Origin: Ralstonia soli
GTDB lineage: Bacteria; Pseudomonadota; Gammaproteobacteria; Burkholderiales; Burkholderiaceae
Direction of reading: 5' to 3'
DNA length: 64,000 nt
NCBI RefSeq assembly: GCF_023955655.1
Contig: NZ_JAMXHT010000005.1
Span: 61,452-125,451, forward strand
Under the pieces are notes generated by a model. It saw only the letters and a program-made list of their open reading frames with translations, did no database searches and was not told the DNA's origin. Positions 23,522 through 32,465 of the stretch are shown in pieces; positions within the stretch are counted from its first letter, which is position 1, and each line of letters starts with the position of its first letter. Both the position numbers and the translations under genes were made by a program.

Positions 23522-24313
23522 ATGACCGCATCGTCTTCCGTACCCAATACCCGTGGCCCGATCGGCATCGTTGCCGCCCTGCATCAAGAGATCAACGAGC
23601 TGCTGACGCTGCTGTCCGATGCAAAGTGCGTGCACGTCGGCAGCCGGGATTTCTGGACCGGCCACCTGGATGGCCGCGCCGTGGTGGTGGTGCTGTCGCG
23701 CGTCGGCAAAGTGGCGGCGGCGTCCACCACGGCGGTGCTGATCACGCAGTTCAACGTGCGCGCGGTGGTGTTTGCCGGCGTGGCCGGTGCGCTGGCGCCC
23801 GGCGTGGCGGTGGGCGATGTGGTGGTGTCGACCGACCTGCTGCAGCACGACGTTGACGCCTCGCCGCTGTTCCCGCGCTGGGAAATTCCGCTGACCGGCA
23901 TGGCGCGCTTTCCCGCCGATGCCGCATTGGCCGACGGGCTGCAGGAAAGCGCCAGTACGGTGCTTGCAGACCCGCAGGCGCTGCTCGGGCCGGACGTCAT
24001 GCAGGCGTTCGGGATCACCGCGCCGCAGGTGCATCGCGGGTTGATCGTCAGTGGCGACCGCTTTGTCTGCACGTCGGCCGAAAGCGCGGTGCTGCGCACG
24101 GCGTTGCCCGATGCGCTGGCGGTGGAGATGGAAGGCGCTGCCGTGGCGCAGGTGTGCCACGAGTGGGGCGTTCCGTTTGCGGCCATCCGCACAATTTCCG
24201 ACCGGGCCGATGACGCGGCCAGCGTGGATTTCGCCCAGTTCATCGCGCAGGTGGATTCACGCTACAGCGTGGCCATCCTGCGCACCTGGCTGTCGATAGC
24301 CAACGGCATTTGA
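23522..24313 (+). CDS. mtnN: 5'-methylthioadenosine/S-adenosylhomocysteine nucleosidase-like protein
   Basis: 263 residues. Nucleoside phosphorylase fold: N-terminal GIVAALHQEINELL with the conserved glutamate, ARVGKVAAASTTAVLI-like phosphate/ribose region, VVFAGVAGALAPGVAVGDVVV, SGDRFV, AVEMEGAAVAQVCHEWGVPF (ribose-binding Met-Glu) and RTISDRADD with the catalytic Asp. MTA/SAH nucleosidases cleave the glycosidic bond and recycle adenine. It is ~30 residues longer than E. coli MtnN, mostly from the N-terminus and an insert near residue 140. No good ribosome-binding site; 23489 is an alternative start. Confidence 0.8.
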   Translation: MTASSSVPNTRGPIGIVAALHQEINELLTLLSDAKCVHVGSRDFWTGHLDGRAVVVVLSRVGKVAAASTTAVLITQFNVRAVVFAGVAGALAPGVAVGDVVVSTDLLQHDVDASPLFPRWEIPLTGMARFPADAALADGLQESASTVLADPQALLGPDVMQAFGITAPQVHRGLIVSGDRFVCTSAESAVLRTALPDALAVEMEGAAVAQVCHEWGVPFAAIRTISDRADDAASVDFAQFIAQVDSRYSVAILRTWLSIANGI

Positions 24314-24317
24314 ACCG

Positions 24318-24773
24318 CTACTGACCCCGCTCGGCCAGGTATTTGTCGAGCGCGTTGGCGCGTTCGCTCAGGCGGAAGATCTCGTTTTCCAGGCGCTGCA
24401 GATCGTCCCGTTTGCTTTTGCCGTAGATGCTCGCTTCAAGCGCGGCCGTCTTGGTGTGGAAGTCCTGCCACGCCTGCTCCGAACTCACCAGTGCATCTTT
24501 CGCTTGGCCGATGAGTTTGCCGAGCAGCGTCTTGTACGTCGTGTTCAGGCGCTCATCCTGCGCGGTCTTTTCTGCGGAGAGACATGTACCGATGGCGTCG
24601 GGGTTGTCTCCCGCTTTATCGACGCAGGCATAGAGGCGCGTCGTGATGCCCTGCGGCGCGCGGCGCTTGACGCCGTTGGCCAGGCTTTCGGCCGAAAACG
24701 CGTTGCTGCCGTGGGCTGCCAGCGCGAGCGCAATGGGGAGGGCGAGCGTCTTCAATGTCGTCAGCGTGTTCAA
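24318..24773 (-). CDS. LprI-like (DUF1311) exported protein
   Basis: 151 residues. A signal peptide (~1-28, ending SNAFSA) is followed by the DUF1311 pattern: ACVDKAGDNPDAIGTCLSAEKTAQD split over two cysteines, LNTTYKTLLGKL, then EQAWQDFHTKTAALEAS. DUF1311 proteins include lysozyme inhibitor LprI of mycobacteria. The C-terminal ~45 residues form a charged helix (LQRLENEIFRLSERANALDKYL). Probably periplasmic. Convergent with the nucleosidase gene, 4 bp between stops. Confidence 0.85.
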   Translation of the reverse strand: MNTLTTLKTLALPIALALAAHGSNAFSAESLANGVKRRAPQGITTRLYACVDKAGDNPDAIGTCLSAEKTAQDERLNTTYKTLLGKLIGQAKDALVSSEQAWQDFHTKTAALEASIYGKSKRDDLQRLENEIFRLSERANALDKYLAERGQ

Positions 24774-24847
24774 GATGTGACTCCTGATCGCGGGTCTGCG
24801 ATGTTTGAAGGGCCATCCAGTCTATCGGCTCGCCCATGCCACTGCGA

Positions 24848-25450
24848 TCAGCCAGGCAGGTGAGGCCGCAGGTTGCGCAGGGCGTTTTCCACATACGCGT
24901 CTTTTTCGCCGACGGGCGCGACGTAGTGCAGTGCCTCGGCGGCGGCTTCCATGCCCTCCGTGCGCGCAATCACCCATGCCGCCAGGTACGGCGATGCAAA
25001 GCACCCGCCCGCCGTCGCCACATTGCCGCTGGCGTAGAACGGCTGGTTGAGCACCTCCACGCCGGCTTCCTGCACCCAGGGCTTGGTGGTCAGGTCGGTG
25101 CAGGCCGGCACGCTGCCGAGCAATCCGAGCTTGGCCAGCACCAACGTGCCCGAGCACTGCGCTCCGATCAACTGGCGTGACGGGTCGAGCGCGAGCCGCG
25201 CCATCAGTGCAGGATCGGCCACCACCTCGCGCGTGCGCACGCCGCTGCCGACGAGCACGGCATCGGCCGTACGCGCCTCTTCCAGCATCGATTGCGCATG
25301 CACGGTCACGCCGTTCATCGAGGTGACTTCCGGCTGCGGGCAGCACAGGCTCACGCGCCAGCCGGGCTTCTTGATGCGGTTGAGCACGCCCAGGGCGATG
25401 AGCGAATCCAGCTCGTTGAACCCTTCAAAGGTGAGGATGGCGATGTGCAT
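24848..25450 (-). CDS. DJ-1/PfpI family protein
   Basis: 200 residues. MHIAILTFEGFNELDSLIALGVLNR opens the domain (given in part), and AQCSGTLVLAKLGLLG holds the nucleophile cysteine. A C-terminal GGCFASPYLAAWVIAR segment is typical of this class. ATG at 25450 gives the domain start; upstream ATGs at 25495 and beyond exist, so ~15 extra residues are possible. It is divergent from a MocR-type regulator, with an inverted repeat in the shared promoter region, suggesting direct control by that regulator. Enzymatic activity unknown. Confidence 0.87.
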   Translation of the reverse strand: MHIAILTFEGFNELDSLIALGVLNRIKKPGWRVSLCCPQPEVTSMNGVTVHAQSMLEEARTADAVLVGSGVRTREVVADPALMARLALDPSRQLIGAQCSGTLVLAKLGLLGSVPACTDLTTKPWVQEAGVEVLNQPFYASGNVATAGGCFASPYLAAWVIARTEGMEAAAEALHYVAPVGEKDAYVENALRNLRPHLPG

Positions 25451-25502
25451 GGCATGGGCGGGCAGCGTTGAGGGTGATGGCATGCTAGGGTGCATGGGCA
25501 AT

Positions 25503-25518
25503 ACAATCAAAAAATTGT
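25503..25518. promoter_or_regulatory. Inverted repeat in the pfpI-like/mocR divergent promoter
   Basis: ACAAT (25503-25507) and ATTGT (25514-25518) flank an A-rich 6-bp spacer in a short AT-rich window between two divergent genes, 18 bp before the regulator start. A natural candidate operator or overlapping promoter. Confidence 0.45.
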
Positions 25519-25535
25519 CCTTAGTACATCGAGAC

Positions 25536-26873
25536 ATGACCCAAGCCCGCTACCAGCCGCTTGTTGATGAACTGGCGGCGCAGATCCGCACCGGCCGCCT
25601 GCCGCCCGGCACACGCCTGCCCACGCACCGGCAGCTCGCGCAGCGCCACGGCGTGGCTCTGGTGACGGCCACGCGCGTGTACGCCGAACTCGAAGCGATG
25701 GGCCTGGTGAGCGGCGAAGTCGGGCGCGGCACCTTCGTGCGCGAGAACACGCTGCCGCGCGGTCTCGGTATCGACCAGCTGGCCGTGGCCGCCGGTGTGG
25801 TGGATCTGAACTTCAACTATCCGTCGCTGCCCGGACAGGCCCGGCTGTTGAGCCGCGCGCTGCGCAAGCTCGCGGGGGGCGGCGATCTGGACGCGCTGCT
25901 GCGCTATGCACCGCACGGTGGCCGCGCGCATGAACGCGCTTGCGTGGCACGGCATCTTGCGCGGCGCGGTCTGACGGTCGCTCCAGACAACGTGCTCGTG
26001 GTGGATGGCGCGCAGCACGGGCTGGCCGTGGCGGCCATGGCGCTGCTCCAGCCCGGCGACGTGGTGGCCGTCGATGCGTTGACGTATCCCGGCTTCAAGG
26101 TGGTGGCCGAGATGCTGCATCTGCAACTGGCACCGTTGCCCGCCGCAGGGCAGGGTCTGGATCTCGATGCGCTGGAGCGGCTCTGCGCGCGCCGCCGCGT
26201 GCGCGCCATCTACGTCATGCCCACGCTGCACAACCCGCTCGGCTGGGTGAGCGGCATCGGCTGGCGGCGCAGGCTGGCGGCCATCTTGCGCCGGCAGGGC
26301 CTGATCGCCATCGAGGATGCGGCCTACGCCTTTCTCGAAGATCGCCCACCGGCGCCGCTCGCTGCGCTGGTGCCGGAAGCTACCGTCTATGTGTCCGGTC
26401 TTTCGAAGAGCGTCGCCACCGGCTTGCGCTTTGGCTTCGTGGCCGCGCCCGCAGCGTGGGTGCCGCAACTGGAACGCGCCATCCGCGCCACAACGTGGAA
26501 CACGCCGGCCATCGTCACCAGCCTGGCGTGCACATGGCTGGACGACGGCACGGTCGACCGCTTGGAAGCCGAGAAGCGCCGCGATGCTGCCGCGCGCCAG
26601 GCCATCGCGCGCAAGGCACTGGCGGGGCTGACGCTGGCCGCGCATCCGGCGTCGTACTTCGTCTGGCTGGCGCTGCCGCCGGAGGTGCGTGCCGACCGTG
26701 TGGCCGCCGCGCTGCAGGAGGACGGCATCTCCGTCTCCACCGCCGAGCCGTTCGCGACGTCGAAGCAGGTGCCGCATGCGCTGCGGCTGGCCCTCGGTTC
26801 CGTCGCGCCCGATCGGCTCGATGCCGCCTTGCAGGTCGTGCGGCAGCGCATCGAGGCGGAGGTGGATCGATGA
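25536..26873 (+). CDS. MocR/PdxR-type regulator (GntR HTH + aminotransferase domain)
   Basis: 445 residues. An N-terminal GntR winged helix (LVDELAAQIRTGRLPPGTRL, then HGVALVTATRVYAELEAMG) is joined to a fold-type I aminotransferase domain with VDGAQHGLAVAAMAL, PTLHNPLGWV and the PLP lysine in VSGLSKSVATGLRFGF. MocR regulators sense PLP-bound amines or amino acids. The divergent DJ-1/PfpI-like gene is the likely target. ATG at 25536 gives a normal GntR start; the ribosome-binding site is weak and an in-frame ATG at 25494 would add 14 residues. Confidence 0.92.
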   Translation: MTQARYQPLVDELAAQIRTGRLPPGTRLPTHRQLAQRHGVALVTATRVYAELEAMGLVSGEVGRGTFVRENTLPRGLGIDQLAVAAGVVDLNFNYPSLPGQARLLSRALRKLAGGGDLDALLRYAPHGGRAHERACVARHLARRGLTVAPDNVLVVDGAQHGLAVAAMALLQPGDVVAVDALTYPGFKVVAEMLHLQLAPLPAAGQGLDLDALERLCARRRVRAIYVMPTLHNPLGWVSGIGWRRRLAAILRRQGLIAIEDAAYAFLEDRPPAPLAALVPEATVYVSGLSKSVATGLRFGFVAAPAAWVPQLERAIRATTWNTPAIVTSLACTWLDDGTVDRLEAEKRRDAAARQAIARKALAGLTLAAHPASYFVWLALPPEVRADRVAAALQEDGISVSTAEPFATSKQVPHALRLALGSVAPDRLDAALQVVRQRIEAEVDR

Positions 26874-26955
26874 CGAAAACCCATGCCAAACGGCGTGCGC
26901 TTGCCTACACTCTCGTCGCAACGGAATGACCGGAATTGCCTACACAGGAGACCCC

Positions 26956-27825
26956 ATGAAGAACTGGCTCGCGACGATGGCAGGGTGGATGCTCTGCGCA
27001 TGCGCAACGTTGGGCGCCGCCCATGCTGCCGATGCCCCCGCCCCATCCAATGCCGCCGAGGGCACCACGCTGACCGTCAACATCGGCACACAGCACCGCA
27101 CCTTGTCGCGCGATGCGCTGCTGCATGATCCGCACCTGACCAACGTCACCGTGGAGGACCAGAACCTGAAGCGCCGCCTGACTTTCAAGGCGATCCCCGT
27201 GACGGAGCTGTTCCGTGGGCAGACCGTCAGCCCAGATGCCAGCGCCACCACCGCAGCCAGCGACGGCTACGTGTCGCACCTGCCGATGCGCCTGCTGCTG
27301 GGCGACCGCGCCGATGGCCCCCGCGCGTGGCTGGCCGTGGAAGACCCCGCCGCACCTTGGCCGACACTGAAGGGCCAGGATATCGGCCCGTTCCGGCTGA
27401 TCTGGACGGCACCGCCGGCCAAGGCGGCTATCGTGAACGAGAGCCTGTGGACCTACAGCATCGTGCGCATCGATATTGCCGCGCTGCCCGGCGAGCGCTT
27501 CACATCCATCCGGCCCGCTGCCGGCCTTCCCAAGGACGGCCCTGTCATGCGCGGCTTCGCCACGTTCCAGCGCGTCTGCTTTTCGTGCCACACGCTCAAC
27601 CGTGAGGGCGACGCCAACCTGGGCCCCGATCTGAACGTGCCCTACAGCCCGGTGGAATACCTGGGCGACGACAAGCTGCGCCGCCTGATCCGCAATCCGC
27701 AGTCGCTGCGCTGGTGGCCCAACGCGCGCATGTCGGCCATTGACGAGAAGACCTTGTCCGACGCGCAGCTCAACGACCTGCTGGCGTACTTCCACCACAT
27801 GGCGCAGCGCAAGTCGGCGCATTGA
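26956..27825 (+). CDS. Exported c-type cytochrome with N-terminal molybdopterin-oxidoreductase-like domain
   Basis: 289 residues. A signal peptide (~1-24) is followed by ~160 residues resembling the small oxidoreductase domain that contacts molybdopterin in sulfite-oxidase-like proteins (SRDALLHDPHLTNVTV, LTFKAIPVTELFRG, GPFRLIWT), then a monohaem cytochrome c with Cys208, Cys211, His212 (CFSCH) and likely axial Met in ARMSAID. There is no cofactor cysteine and no partner molybdoenzyme nearby, so it probably carries electrons for an enzyme encoded elsewhere. ATG at 26956 has CAGGAG five bases upstream. Confidence 0.78.
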   Translation: MKNWLATMAGWMLCACATLGAAHAADAPAPSNAAEGTTLTVNIGTQHRTLSRDALLHDPHLTNVTVEDQNLKRRLTFKAIPVTELFRGQTVSPDASATTAASDGYVSHLPMRLLLGDRADGPRAWLAVEDPAAPWPTLKGQDIGPFRLIWTAPPAKAAIVNESLWTYSIVRIDIAALPGERFTSIRPAAGLPKDGPVMRGFATFQRVCFSCHTLNREGDANLGPDLNVPYSPVEYLGDDKLRRLIRNPQSLRWWPNARMSAIDEKTLSDAQLNDLLAYFHHMAQRKSAH

Positions 27826-27871
27826 TGGCGGCAGGATGCCTGCCTGCGCGGGCTGCGCTGACGCCCTCGCG

Positions 27872-28381
27872 CTATTCCATCGCCCACGCGACCAGCGTGG
27901 CGATGGTGTTCATGTTCCGCGCCGTCCCCGTCTTGGCGGCGGGGATCTTCAGCTTGGAATCGGCCATCCCGTCGCCGTAGTGCACGTAGATCTCGCGGGT
28001 GCCGAGGGCCATCTCTTCGACCTTGCGGCCCGTGGCGGCGTCCAGCGCATCGGCGGGCGGCGGCGCATCGAGAAAGATGGCGACGGTCCGGTTGGGTGCC
28101 GCCGTCTTGAACGGGTTGGCCTCCAGCACCGCCGCCAGCTCCGCGCCCGTGCGTACCGCCACGCCCACGGGCTTGCCGGCGTAATCCTCCAGGCAGCGTT
28201 CCAGCTTCGCCTTGACCGACGCTTCCGACAGCCGGCTCTGAAACACCACGTTGCCACTCGCAATGTACGTGCGCACGTGGGTGAGGCCGATCGACTCGCA
28301 CATCGCGCGCAACTCGGCCATGGGCAGCTTGCCGGTACCGCCGACGTTCACGGCGCGCAGGAAGGCGATGTAGCTGGGCAT
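27872..28381 (-). CDS. DUF1697 protein
   Basis: 169 residues. Family features are the N-terminal YIAFLRAVNVGGTGKLPMAE, THVRTYIASGNVVFQS, and the C-terminal TARNMNTIATLVAWA (complete segments shortened). DUF1697 is a small soluble domain of unknown function widespread in bacteria. GGAG lies five bases before the ATG at 28381. Convergent with the cytochrome gene. Confidence 0.92.
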   Translation of the reverse strand: MPSYIAFLRAVNVGGTGKLPMAELRAMCESIGLTHVRTYIASGNVVFQSRLSEASVKAKLERCLEDYAGKPVGVAVRTGAELAAVLEANPFKTAAPNRTVAIFLDAPPPADALDAATGRKVEEMALGTREIYVHYGDGMADSKLKIPAAKTGTARNMNTIATLVAWAME

Positions 28382-28599
28382 GGGTTCTCCTGTTCTGGAT
28401 CTGTCTGATCAACGGCTTACGCGCACCAAGCGACGTGTCCGCAATGTGTGGTTTGGCAACATTCTGTTACGAGATTGACGAGTGTGTTTAACCCGACCCG
28501 GGGTTCGGCTTGTATTCTGCGCCGCGAACTCATTCATTCAGGATGCGGCTGACTCGTTTCAAGTGCTGCATCCCGCATTTGCGCAATAAGGAGAACACC

Positions 28600-29031
28600 A
28601 TGCTGAAAAAGATTGCACCCGCTCTGATTGTGGCGACACTCGCTGGCCTGACCGCCCTCCCGGCGGCTGCGGATGACCTGTCCAACGCCCTTGGCGGCGC
28701 GCTGGGTGGTGCCGGCGGTGCAGCAGTGGGTGGCGCGCTTGGCGGGCAGACCGGTTCGGTCATCGGCGGGGCGATTGGCGGCGGTGCCGGCGGCGCCTTG
28801 ACGGCCAACGGCCGCGAGCGCAAGGGCGCCATCGTTGGCGGTGCGCTGGGTGGCGGCGTGGGCGCTGCGGCGGGCAACGCCATGGGCGGCCGCACGGGCG
28901 GCATCGTGGGCGCGGGCCTGGGCGGCGGCGCTGGCGCGGCGCTGGGGGGCAACGTGCAACGCAATTCGTACTCCGACCGCGACGACCATGGCCGTGGCCG
29001 CGGCCATCGCAAGCATCACCACCACCACTGA
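28600..29031 (+). CDS. Exported glycine-zipper protein with His-rich tail
   Basis: 143 residues. A signal peptide (1-24, ending PAAADD) is followed by glycine-zipper repeats (GGALGGAGGAAVGGALGGQ and five more GxxxG-type segments) likely to pack into a membrane, then an Asp/Arg-rich tail ending in KHHHHH, a possible metal-binding or surface tag. Resembles outer-membrane glycine-zipper proteins of unknown role. ATG at 28600 has AAGGAG nearby. Monocistronic. Confidence 0.8.
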   Translation: MLKKIAPALIVATLAGLTALPAAADDLSNALGGALGGAGGAAVGGALGGQTGSVIGGAIGGGAGGALTANGRERKGAIVGGALGGGVGAAAGNAMGGRTGGIVGAGLGGGAGAALGGNVQRNSYSDRDDHGRGRGHRKHHHHH

Positions 29032-29188
29032 TGTGACACGCCGGGGCGCTTGCCTTTGAGTGCTCCGGCCGTTTTCTTGCTTTCCTTCGGGCGATAGCGA
29101 CGCGCTGCCAAAATGGGGCGCCGTTGCCGCACGGGCCGCCTACCATATCAGGACGGTCGCGATCGACACGCAGACGAAGGAGAGCGCC

Positions 29189-30565
29189 ATGACGCAACGC
29201 TTCGACGCCATCATCATCGGCACCGGGCAGGCCGGCCCGCCGCTGGCCGCGCGGTTGTCCGGCGCGGGCATGAAGGTCGCCGTCATCGAGCGCGGCCGCT
29301 TTGGCGGCACGTGCGTCAACACCGGCTGTATTCCCACGAAGGCCATGGTGGCCAGCGCCTATGCGGCGCGCATGGCGCAGCGCGCAGCCGAGTACGGCGT
29401 GGTCATCAACGGCGGTGTCACGGTCGACATGCGCCGCGTGAAGGCCCGCAAGGACGAGATTTCCGGCCGCTCCAACCACAATGTGGAGCAATGGGTGCGC
29501 GGCCTAGAGCACGGCACCATCTTCCAGGGCCATGCCCGTTTCGAAAGCCCGCGCACCGTGCGCGTCGGCAATGATCTGCTCGAAGCCGAGCGCATCTTCA
29601 TCAACGTCGGCGGCCGTGCGTTGGTGCCACCGATGCCGGGGCTCGATCAGGTGCCCTATCTCACCAACTCGACCATGATGGATGTGGACTTCCTGCCCGA
29701 GCACCTCGTCGTGATCGGGGGGAGCTACGTCGGGCTCGAGTTCGGCCAGATGTTCCGCCGCTTCGGCTCGCGCGTGACCATCGTCGAGAAAGGCCCGCGG
29801 CTGATTGCGCGCGAAGACGAAGACGTCTCGCAGGCCGTGCGCGACATCCTGGAGGCCGAGGGTATCGACGTGCAGGCCGATGCCAACTGCCTGAGCGTGC
29901 GCCGCGATGGCGGCAACGTCGTCGTCGGGCTGGACTGCGGCAGCGGCGCGCGTGAAGTGTCGGGCTCGCATCTGTTGATGGCGGTCGGGCGTGTGCCCAA
30001 TACCGATGATCTGGGCCTCGACAAGGCCGGCGTTGAGCTAGATGCGCGCGGCAACATCCGCGTGGATGACCAACTGCGCACGAACGTGCCCGGCATCTGG
30101 GCCATGGGCGACTGCAATGGTCGCGGCGCGTTCACGCACACCTCCTACAACGACTACGAGATCGTGGCGGCCAATCTGCTGGACGATGATCCGCGCAAGG
30201 TGTCGGACCGCATCCAGGCGTACGCCATGTACATCGACCCGCCGCTCGCGCGCGTCGGCATGTCGCTGACGGAAGCCAAGCAATCGGGGCGCAAGCTGCT
30301 GGTTGGCAACCGCCCGATGACGCGCGTGGGCCGCGCGGTGGAAAAGGGTGAGAGCCAGGGCTTCATGCGCGTGGTGGTCGATGCGCAAACACACGAGATT
30401 CTGGGTGCGTCGATCCTGGGCGTGGGCGGCGACGAGGCGGTGCATTCGATCCTGGACGTCATGGCTGCGAAGGCGCCGTACACCACGATCAGCCGCGCCA
30501 TGCACATCCACCCGACGGTGTCGGAGCTGATCCCCACGCTGCTGCAGAGCATGGAGCCGGTGTAG
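29189..30565 (+). CDS. FAD-dependent disulfide oxidoreductase, mercuric reductase-like
   Basis: 458 residues. FAD-binding GTGQAGPPLA near the N-terminus, redox pair Cys42/Cys47 in GGTCVNTGCIPTK, NAD(P) motif GGSYVGLEFGQ, a second FAD contact in GIWAMGDCNG, and a C-terminal dimerisation domain with HIHPTVSELIP. This is the class I flavoprotein disulfide reductase family; the Gln in GTGQAG and Asn between cysteines fit the 'mercuric reductase-like' subgroup, but there is no N-terminal HMA domain and no mer genes around, so mercury is unlikely as substrate. Start ATG 29189 with GAAGGA upstream. Confidence 0.9.
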   Translation: MTQRFDAIIIGTGQAGPPLAARLSGAGMKVAVIERGRFGGTCVNTGCIPTKAMVASAYAARMAQRAAEYGVVINGGVTVDMRRVKARKDEISGRSNHNVEQWVRGLEHGTIFQGHARFESPRTVRVGNDLLEAERIFINVGGRALVPPMPGLDQVPYLTNSTMMDVDFLPEHLVVIGGSYVGLEFGQMFRRFGSRVTIVEKGPRLIAREDEDVSQAVRDILEAEGIDVQADANCLSVRRDGGNVVVGLDCGSGAREVSGSHLLMAVGRVPNTDDLGLDKAGVELDARGNIRVDDQLRTNVPGIWAMGDCNGRGAFTHTSYNDYEIVAANLLDDDPRKVSDRIQAYAMYIDPPLARVGMSLTEAKQSGRKLLVGNRPMTRVGRAVEKGESQGFMRVVVDAQTHEILGASILGVGGDEAVHSILDVMAAKAPYTTISRAMHIHPTVSELIPTLLQSMEPV

Positions 30566-30574
30566 GCGCGCGCG

Positions 30575-31516
30575 CTACATCGACCCCGCCGCCAGCCGCC
30601 GCATGGCCTGCGGCGACTGCCCATACGCCCGCAGGAACGAGCGCCGCATGCGCTCGCGGTCGCCAAAGCCGGTTTCCCGCACGATGACTTCAATCGGATG
30701 CCGCCCGCTTTCCATCATCAGGCGCGCGGCTTCCAGTCGCAGGTGTTCGATGGCGCGCGCCGGCGACTGCCCGGTTTCTTCGCGGAACACGCGGCTGAAC
30801 TGGCGGGGGCTCAGATGCGCGACTTCCGCAAGGTCTTCCACCGACAGCCGCGCCGTCAGGTTCGATTTGGCGTACGACAGCGCCGTCTGCACACGATCGG
30901 ATTTCGGATCGAGTTCCAGCAGCGCCGAGAACTGCGATTGCCCGCCGGCGCGGCGGTGATACACCACCAGCTTCTTGGCGACCAGCCGCGCGGTTTCGGC
31001 GCCCAGGTCGTGCTCCACGAGTGCCAGCGCGAGGTCAATGCCGGCCGTGGCGCCGGCGGATGTCCAGATCGGGCCATCGACGATGAAGATGCGGTCTTCC
31101 TCTACCTTCACGTTCGGATAGTCGCGCTGCAGCGTGCACGCAAAGTGCCAGTGCGTGGTTGCGCGGCGGCCGTCCAGCAACCCGGCCTCGGCCAGCACGA
31201 ACGCGCCGGTGCACGTTGCAGCCACGCGCTCAGCCGATCGCAGCGCGTGGCGAACGTACTGCGTTACGCCCCCCGCCTGCGGCGTGCCGTCGCTGTCGCC
31301 GCTGACGATCAGCGTGTGGAATTTGCGGCCCTTGAGTGGCGCCGTATCGATACCGAAGCCCATCGACGAGGGGACACTGCCGCCATGCTCGGACACCAGT
31401 GTCACCGCATATTCGTCGCGCCCGATGGTTGCATTGGCAAATTCGAACACGGTAGACACCGCCAGCCCCAGCACCTGGAAGCCCGGATACAGCACGATCC
31501 CGATCGTCTTTTTCAT
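30575..31516 (-). CDS. GlxA-type AraC regulator (second copy type)
   Basis: 313 residues with a DJ-1/PfpI-like N-terminal domain (GIVLYPGFQVLGLAVSTVFE; AATCTGAFVLAEAGLL) and a C-terminal AraC domain (VEDLAEVAHLSPRQFSRVF and EVIVRETGFGDRERMRRSF). Clearly paralogous to the regulator at 21739-22674 but divergent in the ligand domain. It is transcribed divergently from an SDR gene, with an ATGTC/GACAT inverted repeat in between, so the SDR is the likely target. ATG at 31516; a GTG one codon upstream is also possible. Confidence 0.92.
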   Translation of the reverse strand: MKKTIGIVLYPGFQVLGLAVSTVFEFANATIGRDEYAVTLVSEHGGSVPSSMGFGIDTAPLKGRKFHTLIVSGDSDGTPQAGGVTQYVRHALRSAERVAATCTGAFVLAEAGLLDGRRATTHWHFACTLQRDYPNVKVEEDRIFIVDGPIWTSAGATAGIDLALALVEHDLGAETARLVAKKLVVYHRRAGGQSQFSALLELDPKSDRVQTALSYAKSNLTARLSVEDLAEVAHLSPRQFSRVFREETGQSPARAIEHLRLEAARLMMESGRHPIEVIVRETGFGDRERMRRSFLRAYGQSPQAMRRLAAGSM

Positions 31517-31549
31517 CACACACCGCCCGTGACCTAAAAGGTTGCATCT

Positions 31550-31565
31550 ATGTCATTGAGGACAT
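31550..31565. promoter_or_regulatory. Inverted repeat between GlxA-type regulator and SDR genes
   Basis: ATGTC (31550-31554) and GACAT (31561-31565) with a 6-bp spacer, in the 118-bp divergent intergenic region. Candidate operator for the adjacent AraC-type regulator. Confidence 0.4.
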
Positions 31566-31634
31566 GATCGCACATTTCTAAGATGGCGTTCATGTACCGG
31601 CGCCCGCCGGGCCATCACTGACTGGAGAACCGAC

Positions 31635-32450
31635 ATGAACACCATCGCAACCCGGGGCACCGCCCTGATCACCGGCGCGTCATCGGGGATTGGCGCCGTC
31701 TATGCGCAGCGGCTGGCAGCGCGCGGATACGACCTCATTCTCGTGGCACGCAACCGCGAGCGGCTGGCCACGCTGGCCGCGCGACTGACGCTGGAAACCG
31801 GGCGGCATGTGCGAACGGTGGTGGCCGATCTCGGCAACCCGGAAGACGTGCGTACCGTGGAAGACGTGCTGCGCAGCGACGCCCGCATCACGTTGCTCGT
31901 CAACAATGCCGGCGTGGGTGCAACATCGGCGTTTGTCGATTCGGACATGGCCAAGATGGACGCGATGATCACGCTGAATGTGACCGCGCTTACGCACCTG
32001 GCACACGCGGTGGTGCCCGGCATGCTGGCGCGCGGCGGCGGGACCATCGTGAACATTTCGTCGATCGTCGCCGTGTCGCCGGAAACCCTCAACGGCGTGT
32101 ATGGCGGGACGAAGGCCTACGTGCTGGCGCTCACGCAGTCGCTGCACCACGAGCTGGCCGGCCGTGGCGTGCGTGTGCAGGCAGTGTTGCCGGGCGCGAC
32201 CAGCACCGAGTTCTGGGACGTGGCGGGCACGCCCGTGAGCCATCTGCCGCAGAACATCGTCATGACGTCTGAAGACATGGTCGACGCCGCATTGGCGGGG
32301 CTGGATCAGGGAGAACTGGTCACGATCCCGTCGCTGCCGGAGCTGGCGGACTGGAACGCGTTCGAAGGCGCGCGGCAGGCGCTGAGGCCGAACCTCTCGC
32401 GCCAGACGCCGGCGCAGCGCTACGGCGTCGGGCGGGAGGTTGCAGTGTGA
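31635..32450 (+). CDS. Short-chain dehydrogenase/reductase
   Basis: 271 residues. Rossmann motif TGASSGIG near residue 14, NNAG at ~92, active-site Ser in NISSIV and YGGTK (Tyr-x3-Lys). A classical SDR, with a C-terminal extension that lacks membrane segments. Substrate unknown. ATG at 31635 with GGAG eight bases upstream. Divergent from a GlxA-type regulator that probably controls it; convergent with chaA. Confidence 0.9.
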   Translation: MNTIATRGTALITGASSGIGAVYAQRLAARGYDLILVARNRERLATLAARLTLETGRHVRTVVADLGNPEDVRTVEDVLRSDARITLLVNNAGVGATSAFVDSDMAKMDAMITLNVTALTHLAHAVVPGMLARGGGTIVNISSIVAVSPETLNGVYGGTKAYVLALTQSLHHELAGRGVRVQAVLPGATSTEFWDVAGTPVSHLPQNIVMTSEDMVDAALAGLDQGELVTIPSLPELADWNAFEGARQALRPNLSRQTPAQRYGVGREVAV

Positions 32451-32465
32451 GGCGGTGGAGGCCGC

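Noticed and set aside
29189..30565. Mercury resistance gene (merA)
   Set aside because: No N-terminal metal-binding domain and no other mer genes; only the general flavoprotein disulfide reductase features.
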